Assembly (NCBI GenBank): GCA_963710615.1
Contig: CAVQBF010000019.1
Location: 62,001-126,000, forward strand
DNA: 64,000 bases
From: GCA-2746605 sp963710615
GTDB taxonomy: Bacteria > Bacteroidota > Ignavibacteria > Ignavibacteriales > Melioribacteraceae
Direction: 5' to 3'
Position numbers and translations under genes: made by a program
Notes under the pieces: generated by a model
The model's input: the letters and a program-made list of their open reading frames with translations, nothing else
Told to the model about the DNA's origin: nothing
Database searches by the model: none
In this document: piece by piece, positions 50,501 through 60,442 of the stretch
Layout of the letters: every line of letters begins with the position of its first letter
Numbering within the stretch: the stretch's first letter is position 1

Positions 50501-51244
50501 AGCTTGCTGAAACTGAAAATGAACGCAAGACAAAGGAATTAGAAGAAGCCCGCCAGTTACAGCTATCGATGCTTCCCAAAGACCTTCCGCAATTACCACA
50601 TCTTGATATTGCAGTCTATATGAAAACAGCAACTGAGGTTGGAGGTGATTACTATGATTTTCATATTGGATTAGATGGAACACTTACGGTTGTACTTGGT
50701 GATGCAACCGGACATGGAATGAAAGCCGGAACAATGGTAACGACTACAAAAAGTTTATTTAATGTTCTCGCTCCAAATCCAAATATTGTTGAAACTTTTC
50801 ATGAAATGACAAGATGCTTAAAACTAATGCATATGGAAAAATTATCCATGTGCCTTACTATGTTAAAAATTATAGGGCAACAAAATTCAAATGTCTGCTG
50901 CAGGTATGCCACCGGTATTTATTTATAAGCGGGGAAGTCAGACAATAGAAGAACATGTAATAAAAGGAATGCCTTTAGGTACATTTAATGACTTCCCTTA
51001 TTCGATTGTTGAAAGTGATATTAGCACTGGAGATACTATTTTATTAATGAGCGACGGGTTCCCGGAACTGCAAAATGATGAAAAAGAGATGTACGGTTAT
51101 AAAAGAGCTAGAAATTATTTTGAAGAGATTGCCGGAGAAACACCGGAGAATATAATATCGAAACTAAAAACAGCTGGATCAGAATGGGTAAATGATAAAG
51201 ACCCGGATGATGATGTTACATTTGTAGTAATTAAAGTTAAATAA
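47521..51244 (+). pseudogene. Receptor R4: same architecture, one frameshift in the phosphatase
   Basis: Frames 47521-50928 and 50891-51244 form one receptor of about 1240 residues when the extra C at 50878 (gggCaacaaa) is removed, giving IIGNKIQMSAAGMPP as in the other copies. Signal peptide, propeller, inserted module (GEGRLTS, GGGYKNR, DIGHSFGDF, WYGI), Y_Y_Y, membrane helix and subtype B PP2C are all present. As written, the protein ends within the PP2C domain and loses SDGFPE and DDDVTF, so it would be inactive. The 134-nt gap before it is the longest in the array and could hold an internal promoter. Confidence 0.85.
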
Positions 51245-51269
51245 CTAATTAATATTATTAGGATAGTAA

Positions 51270-54200
51270 ATGAAATTGATTCCCATGATTTACAATTTAT
51301 TACTCGTAGAAAATTTTAAGATAAAATGTCTGATTGCTATTTTATTCCTAACTTCGTTTCAATGTTGGGGACAAAGAAATTATCTTTTTGAAAATATATC
51401 AATTCTTGAAGGATTGTCAAATGCAACAGTTGAGCATATCTTCCAAGATAGTAATGGATTTCTTTGGATTTCTACTGATGATGGCCTAAATAGGTATGAT
51501 GGGAAAAATATTAAAGTCTTTAAAAACGATCCAAATGACTCAACAACAATTCCTAATAACTTTTGTTCAGCTATAGTAGAAGATTCCGATGGATCTATTT
51601 GGGTTGGTGTGATTGGAAATATTATTGCAAAATTTGATCCTAAGAATGAGACATTTAAAAAATATCCTATTGAAACTGGAAGTGTATCCAATATTTCTTA
51701 CTTTTTCTCAGCGATTTTAGATTCCAAAGGAAATTTGTGGTTTAGCTCCTCACAACACGGAATACAAAAACTCAACAGATCAAAAAATAAGTTTGAACAA
51801 GTACAGCTCGAATCAAAACAGAATATTCAATGGGGAGAAATCCATAACATAACTGAATTAAAAAATGGTAATATTTTAGTTGCAGATTATGGAAATGGAA
51901 TAAAAATCTACAATGAAAAACTAAATTTGTTTCAACCCTATTATCTTAAAACAAACTTCAGCCCTAATGAAATACATGCAATTTATGAAGATGGATCTGG
52001 AAATCTTTGGTTTGGAGGAAGAAACAAATTAATTAAATATTCTCCTTCATATTATAATACTGAGGATTATGATGTATTTAGTTTAATTAATAATGCTACT
52101 AATTATGATTTAATAATGGGAATAACGCAAGACGATGAAGGATTTTTGTGGGTAGGTATTTATTCTCAAGGACTTTATAGAATTGACCTAAATACTAAAG
52201 CTATACAAAAATTCGATTTTAGATCGGCAAGTGAGGAAATTGCTGAAAGAAAAGTAATATTACAAATCTTAAAGGACAAGTACGGTGTTATATGGATTTG
52301 TACTTTAGATCATGGTCTAACCAAATTTGATCCTTTAAGGGAGCCATTCAATTATTATAAACTTAATTCTGAAGAATTCACAAATTCCGGTTTGAATTCA
52401 GTTACTGCTATTGCTGGTTCTCAACAAACTAAAGAAACAACTATTGGAACTTCTAGTAATGGTTTGTTCTCCTATAATATTGAAAATAATTCATCAACTA
52501 ATTTGAAAATTAATTTCGATAAAAATACCCTGCCTGATGGGATTGTTAATATCCAATCTATGGCAGTAGATTACAATGGAAATAAATGGTTTACATATAA
52601 TAATTTGGGTCTTTATAAACTTGATAAAAATAATATTTTAACGCCTATTAAATCTCCTTATGAAAAATATACATCAAATTATTCTGCCAATGATATAAAA
52701 ATTGACTTATCCGGAAATATTTGGATTTCATCACTTTATGGGTTTGAAAAATATAATCCTAATAAAAATGAATTTACTCTATTACCTACAATCATGACAA
52801 AAAATATGAGTAATAACCTAAAGAAAATGGTTGATTCAATACCACAATCCCGTGAACCAATAGCTTCTATTTTGAAAGTTGGAGAAGCTTCGAATATTGA
52901 GGAAAAATTTTCATTAGATAAAGACCAAAAGGTTATTATTATTGGAGTTGGCGAAGGTCGAATAATACAGGGTGAAGATCTTTTTGACAAAGGCTCTCTC
53001 TTATCTATAGATGGAAAAGTAATTTGGTCTATGAATCATTTATCAAGAACATTTAATATCGGAGGTGGATTCAAAAACCGAATTGCTGTGGAATGTCTTG
53101 ATCTAAAAAAAGGCGATTATAAAATAACTTTCGCTTCTGATGTTGGGCATTCATTTGGTACATGGAATGTTGTACCTCCTGCAGATTCAAATTGGTATGG
53201 AATCCAGATCCTAAGTATTAGTGACTCCGAATTTAAAAGTATATCAGAACTGAATGAACAAGAAATAATATCTGATAAGTTTATGCCAATGGAAATTGGC
53301 ACTTGTATTGAACTGAGCAAAAGAATGTACAACGTTCTTTGGCTTGGTTCAGCATATAATAGTTTCTTTAAATATGATCTAGCAACGGGAGATTTTAAGC
53401 AATATAATTTTGATACTAAAAACAGATTTTCTTCAAATAATGTTATTTCATCCATCTTTGAGGATAGGGAAGGTATAGTCTGGATTTCATGTGCTACAGG
53501 TTTGTTGCGATTTGACCCTATGACTGAAGTGATTGATAGATATAACCTGAATGATGGGCTCCCATCCAATCAAATAAACTCAATTGTTGAAGATACTCAG
53601 GGAAACCTTTGGATAAACACCTCTGCAGGATTATCAAAACTAAATAAAAACGCTCCTCAAGATAAATGGAATTTTGTGAATTATGATACCAGGGATGGAT
53701 TGCCCGGTTTTACAAATAGTAAAGCTAACTGGATTAGTGAAAATGGTGAGATTTTACTAGGCAGTAATGATGGAGTAATTTCATTCTATCCTGGTAAAAT
53801 AAATGAAATTAAACCTGACATTGTTATAGAGGATATTAAAATTTCCGAAGTTTCGCTTAAATCAGATTCTGCTGCTGTTAAGCTGGAAAAAAGCATTATG
53901 AAACTTGACAGAATAGATCTTTCTTATTTACAAAACAATATTTCCTTTGAGTTTGCCTCCATTAATTTTTCAAGACCGGAGAAGAACAAAATTAACTATA
54001 AATTGGAAGGCTTTAATAATAATTGGATTTCGACTGACAGAAATTTCGCTTCATTTACAAACCTCAATCCCGGTGAATACACATTTAAGGTTAAGGGTTC
54101 GAATGGAGATGGAATATGGAATGAAGAAGGAAAATCTATTAGATTAATTATTTCTCCGCCTTGGTGGCAGACAACGATGGCATATATTTCATATATCTTC

Positions 54201-55046
54201 ATTTTTGCCGGTATCGTTTTTGGAATTGATCGAGTTCAAAGAAGAAGAATTGTAAATAAAGAACGTAATGCTGCTGCTATTAATGAAGCTAATTTAAGGG
54301 CACAACTTGCTGAAACCGAAAATGAGCGCAAGACAAAAGAGCTTGAAGAAGCACGTCAGCTGCAGTTATCTATGTTACCCAAAGATCTTCCTCAATTACC
54401 ACATCTTGATATTGCAGTCTATATGAAAACCGCAACTGAGGTTGGTGGAGATTATTATGATTTTCATATTGGATTAGATGGAACACTTACAGTTGTTCTT
54501 GGAGACGCTACCGGACATGGAATGAAAGCAGGTACGATGGTAACAACCACAAAAAGTTTATTCAATGTTCTCGCTCCCAATCCAAATATTATTGAGACCT
54601 TTCATGAAATGACAAGATGCTTAAAATTGATGCAGATGGAAAAACTATCCATGTGTCTTACAATGCTAAAAATAGTGGGGAACAAAATTCAGATGTCTTC
54701 AGCAGGTATGCCCCCAGTATTTATTTACAAGAAGGAAGGTCAAACTACTGAAGAACATGTAATTAAAGGAATGCCTCTGGGTACTTTTAATAACTTTCCA
54801 TACTCATTGGTTGAAAGCAGTTTAAGTACAGGGGATACTATTTTAATAATGAGCGATGGTTTTCCTGAACTACTCAATGATGATAAAGAGATGTACGGTT
54901 ACAAAAGAGCTAGAAATTATTTTGAAGAGATTGCTGGTGAATCTCCTGAAGCTATAATTTCTAAACTAAAAACTGTTGGTTCCGATTGGGTAAAAGACGC
55001 AGAACCAGACGATGACGTGACATTTGTAGTAATCAAAGTAAAATAA
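51270..55046 (+). CDS. Receptor R5: propeller/Y_Y_Y transmembrane SpoIIE phosphatase
   Basis: An intact 1258-residue receptor with a signal-anchor-like N-terminus slightly longer than in its sisters (hydrophobic part about residues 18-32), then propeller, inserted module (GEGRIIQGED, GGGFKNR, DVGHSFGTW, WYGI), second propeller part, Y_Y_Y, membrane helix and complete subtype B PP2C. At DNA level its 3' third is closest to R4. It lies 25 nt after R4. Confidence 0.9.
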   Translation: MKLIPMIYNLLLVENFKIKCLIAILFLTSFQCWGQRNYLFENISILEGLSNATVEHIFQDSNGFLWISTDDGLNRYDGKNIKVFKNDPNDSTTIPNNFCSAIVEDSDGSIWVGVIGNIIAKFDPKNETFKKYPIETGSVSNISYFFSAILDSKGNLWFSSSQHGIQKLNRSKNKFEQVQLESKQNIQWGEIHNITELKNGNILVADYGNGIKIYNEKLNLFQPYYLKTNFSPNEIHAIYEDGSGNLWFGGRNKLIKYSPSYYNTEDYDVFSLINNATNYDLIMGITQDDEGFLWVGIYSQGLYRIDLNTKAIQKFDFRSASEEIAERKVILQILKDKYGVIWICTLDHGLTKFDPLREPFNYYKLNSEEFTNSGLNSVTAIAGSQQTKETTIGTSSNGLFSYNIENNSSTNLKINFDKNTLPDGIVNIQSMAVDYNGNKWFTYNNLGLYKLDKNNILTPIKSPYEKYTSNYSANDIKIDLSGNIWISSLYGFEKYNPNKNEFTLLPTIMTKNMSNNLKKMVDSIPQSREPIASILKVGEASNIEEKFSLDKDQKVIIIGVGEGRIIQGEDLFDKGSLLSIDGKVIWSMNHLSRTFNIGGGFKNRIAVECLDLKKGDYKITFASDVGHSFGTWNVVPPADSNWYGIQILSISDSEFKSISELNEQEIISDKFMPMEIGTCIELSKRMYNVLWLGSAYNSFFKYDLATGDFKQYNFDTKNRFSSNNVISSIFEDREGIVWISCATGLLRFDPMTEVIDRYNLNDGLPSNQINSIVEDTQGNLWINTSAGLSKLNKNAPQDKWNFVNYDTRDGLPGFTNSKANWISENGEILLGSNDGVISFYPGKINEIKPDIVIEDIKISEVSLKSDSAAVKLEKSIMKLDRIDLSYLQNNISFEFASINFSRPEKNKINYKLEGFNNNWISTDRNFASFTNLNPGEYTFKVKGSNGDGIWNEEGKSIRLIISPPWWQTTMAYISYIFIFAGIVFGIDRVQRRRIVNKERNAAAINEANLRAQLAETENERKTKELEEARQLQLSMLPKDLPQLPHLDIAVYMKTATEVGGDYYDFHIGLDGTLTVVLGDATGHGMKAGTMVTTTKSLFNVLAPNPNIIETFHEMTRCLKLMQMEKLSMCLTMLKIVGNKIQMSSAGMPPVFIYKKEGQTTEEHVIKGMPLGTFNNFPYSLVESSLSTGDTILIMSDGFPELLNDDKEMYGYKRARNYFEEIAGESPEAIISKLKTVGSDWVKDAEPDDDVTFVVIKVK

Positions 55047-55091
55047 AAGATAAGTACTCAACAAAAGAAGATTTTGAATTAACGGGAAGAT

Positions 55092-56606
55092 ATGAAAGCA
55101 TATAAAATATTTTTTACAGTAATATTAGCAGCGATTTCATTCACAAATGCACAGCAAAATTATAATTTCAAAAAATTTGCTGAATCTGAAAAATTATCAA
55201 ACACCCAAGTAAACGATTTTTTTCAAGATAGTTATGGATTTATGTGGATAGCAACGAGGGATGGATTAAACAGATGTGATGGTAAATCGGTTAAAATATA
55301 CAAAAATATACAAGGAGATGATGAATCCCTCCCTGATAATGAGGTGTTTCAAGTAATTGAAGACCGTGATAAAAATATTTGGGTTGCCTGTTTTAACTTG
55401 ATTGGTAAATTGGATAGAAAAACTGATAAATTTATTAAATATACTCTTGATAAAATTCCATTTAAGGGACCTCCAAGGTTTTATGATTCTATGCTTGATA
55501 AGGAAGGCCGAATATGGTTTGCGTTAAACGAGCTTGGGCTTATAAGATATGATAAAAATACAGATCAATTTGTTAATATAGCATTAGATAGTTCAAATGC
55601 TAAAACTGTTTGGGGAGAAGTTCATAGTATTGTTCAGCTAAGAAACGGATTAATACTTGCTGCTGATCTATCGAGTGGAATAAAATCCTACAATGCTTCG
55701 ACTGATAAATTTGATTCTTATTATCTTAAACCAAATTATAGTCCGGATAAAATATTTTCAATATTTGAGGAGTCATCGGGATCAATTTGGTTTACTGGTG
55801 AGGGAAGAGCCTTAAAGTATTCACCATCCCAGTATATTGTAAAGGAAATAAATTTTGCATCCTTAAGCAAGATTAAAACGAAATATGCTTTTCATAATAG
55901 AATGATTGAAGATGAAAAGGGAAATTTATGGCTGAGTGTATATACGCACGGATACTTTAAATTTGACAATCAGCTCAAAAAAATTGAGCAATATGTTAAT
56001 GAACCCGGAAATATTAATAGTATTCCAAATAACATGATTGCCGGTTCTTATAAAGATAAATATGGAATAATATGGTTAACATTTCAAGAAGGAGGTGTAT
56101 ATCAATTAGATCCAAGCTCAAGCCCGTTTGAGATACATTCAATAAATCTTTCAATTAAAAATATCGATCAGACTATAAGCCGAATTGTTCCATTTCCGGA
56201 AAACCAATCCATATTATTGTTAGGAAGCGCAGAAGGACTAATTAAGTATGATTCTAAGCTTAAAAAAGCCGAAAGTATTAATATTAATGATGTTGCAATA
56301 AACAGTGATTCAACTAATTTAATACATGATTTGGCAGTAGATTATAAACATAATATTTGGTATAGTGTTAATAGTAGTCAACTCAGAAGGTATAATCTTA
56401 AGTCAGGAGCTTTTGAAGAAATAATTTCTCCCCATTTTGGAAAAACAGCTCAGCCATTAAGAATTCTTTCTATTGACATAAGTCCAGATAATAAAGTATG
56501 GATCTCCTCCAACTATGGCGTCGACATTTATGATCCAATTACTAAAGAGTTTTTTCCACTTCCTCGTATTATGAATAAGAAAATCAGCCAGGAATTTAAA
56601 GAATGA
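55092..56606 (+). CDS. R6 fragment 1: signal peptide and first propeller
   Basis: 504 residues with a signal peptide (ending near TNAQQ) and the first propeller, including the conserved opening blade (GFMWIATRDGLNRCDG). It stops at TGA 56604-56606, and the same frame resumes immediately after, so this is a nonsense change rather than a frameshift. Confidence 0.7.
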   Translation: MKAYKIFFTVILAAISFTNAQQNYNFKKFAESEKLSNTQVNDFFQDSYGFMWIATRDGLNRCDGKSVKIYKNIQGDDESLPDNEVFQVIEDRDKNIWVACFNLIGKLDRKTDKFIKYTLDKIPFKGPPRFYDSMLDKEGRIWFALNELGLIRYDKNTDQFVNIALDSSNAKTVWGEVHSIVQLRNGLILAADLSSGIKSYNASTDKFDSYYLKPNYSPDKIFSIFEESSGSIWFTGEGRALKYSPSQYIVKEINFASLSKIKTKYAFHNRMIEDEKGNLWLSVYTHGYFKFDNQLKKIEQYVNEPGNINSIPNNMIAGSYKDKYGIIWLTFQEGGVYQLDPSSSPFEIHSINLSIKNIDQTISRIVPFPENQSILLLGSAEGLIKYDSKLKKAESININDVAINSDSTNLIHDLAVDYKHNIWYSVNSSQLRRYNLKSGAFEEIISPHFGKTAQPLRILSIDISPDNKVWISSNYGVDIYDPITKEFFPLPRIMNKKISQEFKE

Positions 56607-56648
56607 TATTCAAATATTAGAAATTCCAGAAATCCGCTAGGTTCAATC

Positions 56649-57371
56649 TTGGAAGTGGGAGAAGGTCAGAACCTTGAGAAAGTATTTAATCTTGAGAAAA
56701 AAACAAGAATTATTGTAATAGCTAATGGTGAAGGAAGAGCTTCAAGCGGAATGTTCGATGTTGGAAGCTTGGCAAATGCTGAAGGGAAACCAATATGGGA
56801 TATGCTGGATATCTATAAAACATTTTACAACGGTGGAGGTTTTAAAAATCGAATTGGTATTAAATTACTAGAACTTGAGAAAGGAGATTACAAGTTAAGT
56901 TATAAATCAGACATTGGTCATTCCTATAAGAATTGGAATACCTTATCTCCAGACGATTCATTATACTGGGGAATTGAAGTTTATGAGGTAAATGAGACTG
57001 AGTTTAAAGTACTTAAATCGAGGTTAGAAACTGAGTTGGATAATAAGCATGCTCTTCCAATGGAGATGGGCATAGGCATTCATTTCAGCAAAACCAACCA
57101 AAATATAATCTGGATTAGGACAGATACGCACAGTTTTATTAAATATGATTTACAATTAAAAACATATATACAATATAACCATGATAAAGAAAATCTTACC
57201 AGCACTACTAACTTAATATACACTATTCATGAGGACTTGGATGGAATTTTGTGGTTGGGTACTTATTCCAGTCTGATTAGATTTAATCCTATAACTGAAG
57301 AGTTACACTCATTTACTACGGACAATGGCCTACCTGGAGGAATAGTTTATGATATTACCGAAGGACAATAA
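56649..57371 (+). CDS. R6 fragment 2: inserted module and start of second propeller
   Basis: Same frame as fragment 1. It holds the inserted module (VGEGQ, GEGRASSG, GGGFKNR, DIGHSYKNW, WGI) and then propeller blades (GILWLGTYSSLIRFNP). The ATT/TTG-rich start is not a real initiation site; it is simply the open frame after the stop. Confidence 0.6.
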   Translation: MEVGEGQNLEKVFNLEKKTRIIVIANGEGRASSGMFDVGSLANAEGKPIWDMLDIYKTFYNGGGFKNRIGIKLLELEKGDYKLSYKSDIGHSYKNWNTLSPDDSLYWGIEVYEVNETEFKVLKSRLETELDNKHALPMEMGIGIHFSKTNQNIIWIRTDTHSFIKYDLQLKTYIQYNHDKENLTSTTNLIYTIHEDLDGILWLGTYSSLIRFNPITEELHSFTTDNGLPGGIVYDITEGQ

Positions 57372-57509
57372 TGGAGCATTATGGATTTATTCTTCTGGAG
57401 GATTATCGAAATTAATAAGAATGCTCCATCGAAAATTATTCCTTTGTAAATTATGATTACCAGTGATGGTTGGAGAGGTCTAGCTCAACAGATCTGCGAT
57501 AATTGAATC

Positions 57510-58004
57510 ATGAAAATGGGCGACATTTATCTGGTGGAAGGATGGGAATTATCTCTTTTCACGCCAGGCAGTCTTAACATCGTAGAACCGGATATTGTTG
57601 TATATGATTTCAAAATTGATGATGTATCGGTATTTGATGATTCTTCAGATTTCAAGTTAGATAGTGGCATTTTAGAAACTGAAATATTAAACTATCATAT
57701 AGTCAGAATAATATTGCATTTGAGTTTCTCATCAATTCATTTTTCAAGACCAGGCAAAAATAAAATATCGTACAAGCTGGAAGGTTTCAAAAACAAATGG
57801 TATGAATCGGATAGAAGTTTTGCATCATTTACTAATCTTGATCCAGGCGATTATACATTTTGGGTAAAGGGATCAAATGGTGATGGTTTATGGAATGAAA
57901 CCGGAAGAAAAATTGAAATTATTATATACCCGCCCTGGTGGCAAACAACATATGCTTATATAGGCTATGCAGCATTTTTTATCGTTGATAATATTTGCAG
58001 TTGA
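57510..58004 (+). CDS. R6 fragment 3: Y_Y_Y domain and part of the membrane helix
   Basis: Contains the Y_Y_Y domain (SFASFTNLDPGDYTFWVKGSN) and the start of the membrane helix (YPPWWQTTYAYIGYA). A frame change inside the helix replaces the expected FAVDRIQRRRLL, which continues in another frame from about 57990. Confidence 0.6.
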   Translation: MKMGDIYLVEGWELSLFTPGSLNIVEPDIVVYDFKIDDVSVFDDSSDFKLDSGILETEILNYHIVRIILHLSFSSIHFSRPGKNKISYKLEGFKNKWYESDRSFASFTNLDPGDYTFWVKGSNGDGLWNETGRKIEIIIYPPWWQTTYAYIGYAAFFIVDNICS

Positions 58005-58221
58005 TAGAATTCAAAGAAGGAGACTCCTTTCGAAGGCTAAAGAAAAAATGAGAATTCAGAATGCAGAACATCAGAGCTGAAGCAGCAGAATTGCAGTCAA
58101 GAGCTATTCAAGCTGAAAATGATAGAAAAACAAAAGAATTGGAAGAAGCTCGTCATACTTCAATTATCTATGCTGCCTAAAGATCTGCCAAAATTTACCT
58201 CATCTTGATATAGCTGTTTAC

Positions 58222-58845
58222 ATGCAGACAGCAACTGAAGTTGGCGGAGATTATTATGATTTTCATATTGCAATGGACGGAACTTTAACAGTTGTAATTG
58301 GAGACGCAACCGGTCACGGTATGAAGGCTGGAACGATGGTAACATCCACAAAAACCTTGTTCAATACTTTGGCTCCAAACCCTGATATTGTTGAAACATT
58401 TCATGAAATGACTAGATGCTTAAAACTTATGCAGATGGAAAAGTTATCAATGTGTCTTACCATGTTAAAAATTACCGGAAATAAAATACAGATGTCCTCA
58501 GCTGGCATGCCTCCGGTATTTATCTATAAACGGGAAAATCAGACAATAGAAGAACATGTAATTAAGGGAATGCCATTAGGTACCTTTATTGACTTTCCTT
58601 ATTCAATAGTTGAGAGTGATATAAGTATTGGAGATACTATTTTGTTAATGAGTGATGGGTTTCCAGAACTTCAAAATGATGAGAAAGAAATGTACGGCTA
58701 TAAAAGAGCGAGGAATTATTTTGAAGAGATTGCCGGTGAATCTCCAGAAGAGATAATTTCTAAACTAAAAACTGCCGGCTCTAATTGGGTGAAGGACAAA
58801 GATCCGGATGATGATGTGACATTTGTTGTTATAAAGGTTAAATAG
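58222..58845 (+). CDS. R6 fragment 4: SpoIIE PP2C domain
   Basis: 207 residues with GGDYYDF, GDATGHGMKAG, SDGFPE and DDDVTFVV intact, subtype B. The homologous region really begins about 60 nt earlier (QLSMLPKDLP in other frames). If expressed alone it would be a soluble phosphatase, but no ribosome-binding site is evident. A 48-bp block at 58735-58782 is identical to one in the phosphatase gene at 61586-62557. Confidence 0.65.
   Translation: MQTATEVGGDYYDFHIAMDGTLTVVIGDATGHGMKAGTMVTSTKTLFNTLAPNPDIVETFHEMTRCLKLMQMEKLSMCLTMLKITGNKIQMSSAGMPPVFIYKRENQTIEEHVIKGMPLGTFIDFPYSIVESDISIGDTILLMSDGFPELQNDEKEMYGYKRARNYFEEIAGESPEEIISKLKTAGSNWVKDKDPDDDVTFVVIKVK
58735..58782 (+). repeat. 48-bp identical repeat, copy 1
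   Basis: This block is identical, base for base, to 62447-62494 in the soluble phosphatase gene. It lies in the C-terminal PP2C region. Flanking sequence is similar but not identical, suggesting local gene conversion or recent duplication. Confidence 0.85.
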
Positions 58846-58871
58846 AATATAATAAATCATAAAGAGTAAAA

Positions 58872-60030
58872 ATGAAAGCAAAAACAATTAGAGGAAATTC
58901 TCCAGAGGAGATAAAAAATGAACTATCTGAAAGCATTTCTGACGGTTTTAAGCCAACGTTAGCAATCATCTTTATTTCAATAAAACAAGATAGAGAAGCT
59001 GTATGCGATATTATTAATAATAAAGGAATTGATATCATCGGCGCTACTTCATCAGGGGAATTTATCGATGGACATGAAAGTGAAGGCGGAATAGTGATTC
59101 TACTTTTGGATTTAAACAGGAATTATTATTCCATATTGTTTGAAGATATTCAAGAAAGATCGCTGGAGGAAGCCACACAAAGTATGATAGAGTGTGCTTT
59201 AAAGAAATTTGAAAAGCCTGCATTCATCCTAGTTACAACATTATTAAAATCAGACGGGGGAATGCTTGATGGGGAAGGAATGGTGAGATATATTGAAAAA
59301 TTAGCCGGTCCCGATATCAGCATGTTTGGTGGCATGGCAGGCGATGATTTATCGTTCAAGGGCACATGGATTTTTACACAAGGTAAATCGACAGACTATG
59401 GAATGGCTGCTTTGGTGTTGGATGAATCAAAAATTGAGCTGCATGGATTAGCTTTCTCTGGATGGAAGCCTATGGGTGTTCCCCGCACAGTAACAAAAAG
59501 TGAAGGTAATTTGATTTATAGCATCGATAACCGTCCGGCACTAGAAATATATCTACATTTATTAGGTGAGGAAATATCATCTTCAGATGACCAAATAGAT
59601 TTTTTTGATAGAATTGGTGTCCACTATCCGTTTCAAATAGAACGTGAAAACCGCGAACCAAAGATGTGTAATCCAATTGGGTATGATAAGAGAGAAACAA
59701 GCATTAATATGCGAATCAGATGTCCCTCAAGGTTCATCATTGAGATTCTCAACCCCTCCAGATTTTGATATCATTGAAACTGTAATCGACAAAGCAGATA
59801 AATTAAAAAGAGAACAAAATGCTGAAGCAGATGTATTGCTGATATTTTCATGTGCGGGCCGTTTGAGTGCATTAGGGCCCATGGCACATGAGGAAAATGA
59901 AGGATTGCAAAAGGTTTGGAATTCTCCCATGGCTGGTTTCTATACATACGGGGAATACGGAAAGGGAATAAATGGTAAACACGAGTTCCATTCAACTACT
60001 TGCAGTTGGGTTGCACTTAAAGAAAAATAA
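58872..60030 (+). pseudogene. FIST-domain sensor 1, one frameshift
   Basis: Frames 58872-59768 and 59644-60030 join into a protein of about 385 residues if one base near 59707 is removed (giving SINCESDVPQGSS). It has FIST_N (about residues 30-200, with the FGGMAGDD motif) and FIST_C (about 225-370, with FSCAGRLSALGP). FIST domains are predicted small-ligand sensors in signalling proteins. No signal peptide is present, so it is cytosolic. It follows R6 by 26 nt. Confidence 0.85.
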
Positions 60031-60060
60031 ACTATGTCTTAATAATAAAAGGAAGATCAG

Positions 60061-60384
60061 ATGAAAAAAGGAATGATAAAAGTAAGTGTATTATATCCAA
60101 ATACTGATGGATGTAATTTTAATATGGATTATTATCAAACCAAACATGTAGAACTTGTCACTGGTTTGTTAGGTAACGCACTTAAAGGTGCCAGTATAGA
60201 ATCCGGATTAGGAGGGGGAACTGCAGGTTCTAAAGCACCTTTTATAGCTATAGCTAATATGTTTTTTGATACTATTGAAAACTTTGAACAATCATTTGGA
60301 CCTAATTCTAGTAAAATTATGGGGGACTTACCCAATTTTACAGATATTGAACCCATTGTTCAAATTAGCAAAGTAATTATTTAA
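60061..60384 (+). CDS. EthD-family protein
   Basis: A 107-residue ferredoxin-like (alpha/beta-barrel dimer) protein with the EthD pattern: IKVSVLYPN, FNMDYYQTKHVELV and a C-terminal block DIEPIVQISKVI. EthD proteins occur beside oxygenases or ether-degradation genes, but many are of unknown role. Here it is placed between two FIST genes in the signalling operon, so it may bind or handle the same ligand. AAAGGAAG precedes the ATG. Confidence 0.8.
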   Translation: MKKGMIKVSVLYPNTDGCNFNMDYYQTKHVELVTGLLGNALKGASIESGLGGGTAGSKAPFIAIANMFFDTIENFEQSFGPNSSKIMGDLPNFTDIEPIVQISKVII

Positions 60385-60442
60385 AATTTTATACCTTTTC
60401 TAATTGAGAAGGTGCAAGTAAAATTTTTGGAGAAAGTATTTT

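Larger units (their letters stand above)
55092..58845 (+). pseudogene. Receptor R6: heavily interrupted copy
   Basis: Homology to R5 runs over the whole span but in four pieces. An in-frame TGA at 56604-56606 breaks the link before the inserted module. Between about 57360 and 57510 several one-base losses and gains scramble a propeller segment. Further single-base changes near 57975, 58075, 58155 and 58195 disrupt the membrane and coiled-coil part. All PP2C metal residues remain in the last piece. It is the most damaged gene in the window: either a decaying receptor or a badly resolved repeat. Pieces are listed separately below. Confidence 0.8.

Noticed and set aside
35756..58845. Hybrid two-component histidine kinases
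   Set aside because: The propeller and Y_Y_Y parts suggest this at first, but no HisKA, HATPase, receiver or HTH domain follows; the C-termini are PP2C phosphatases.
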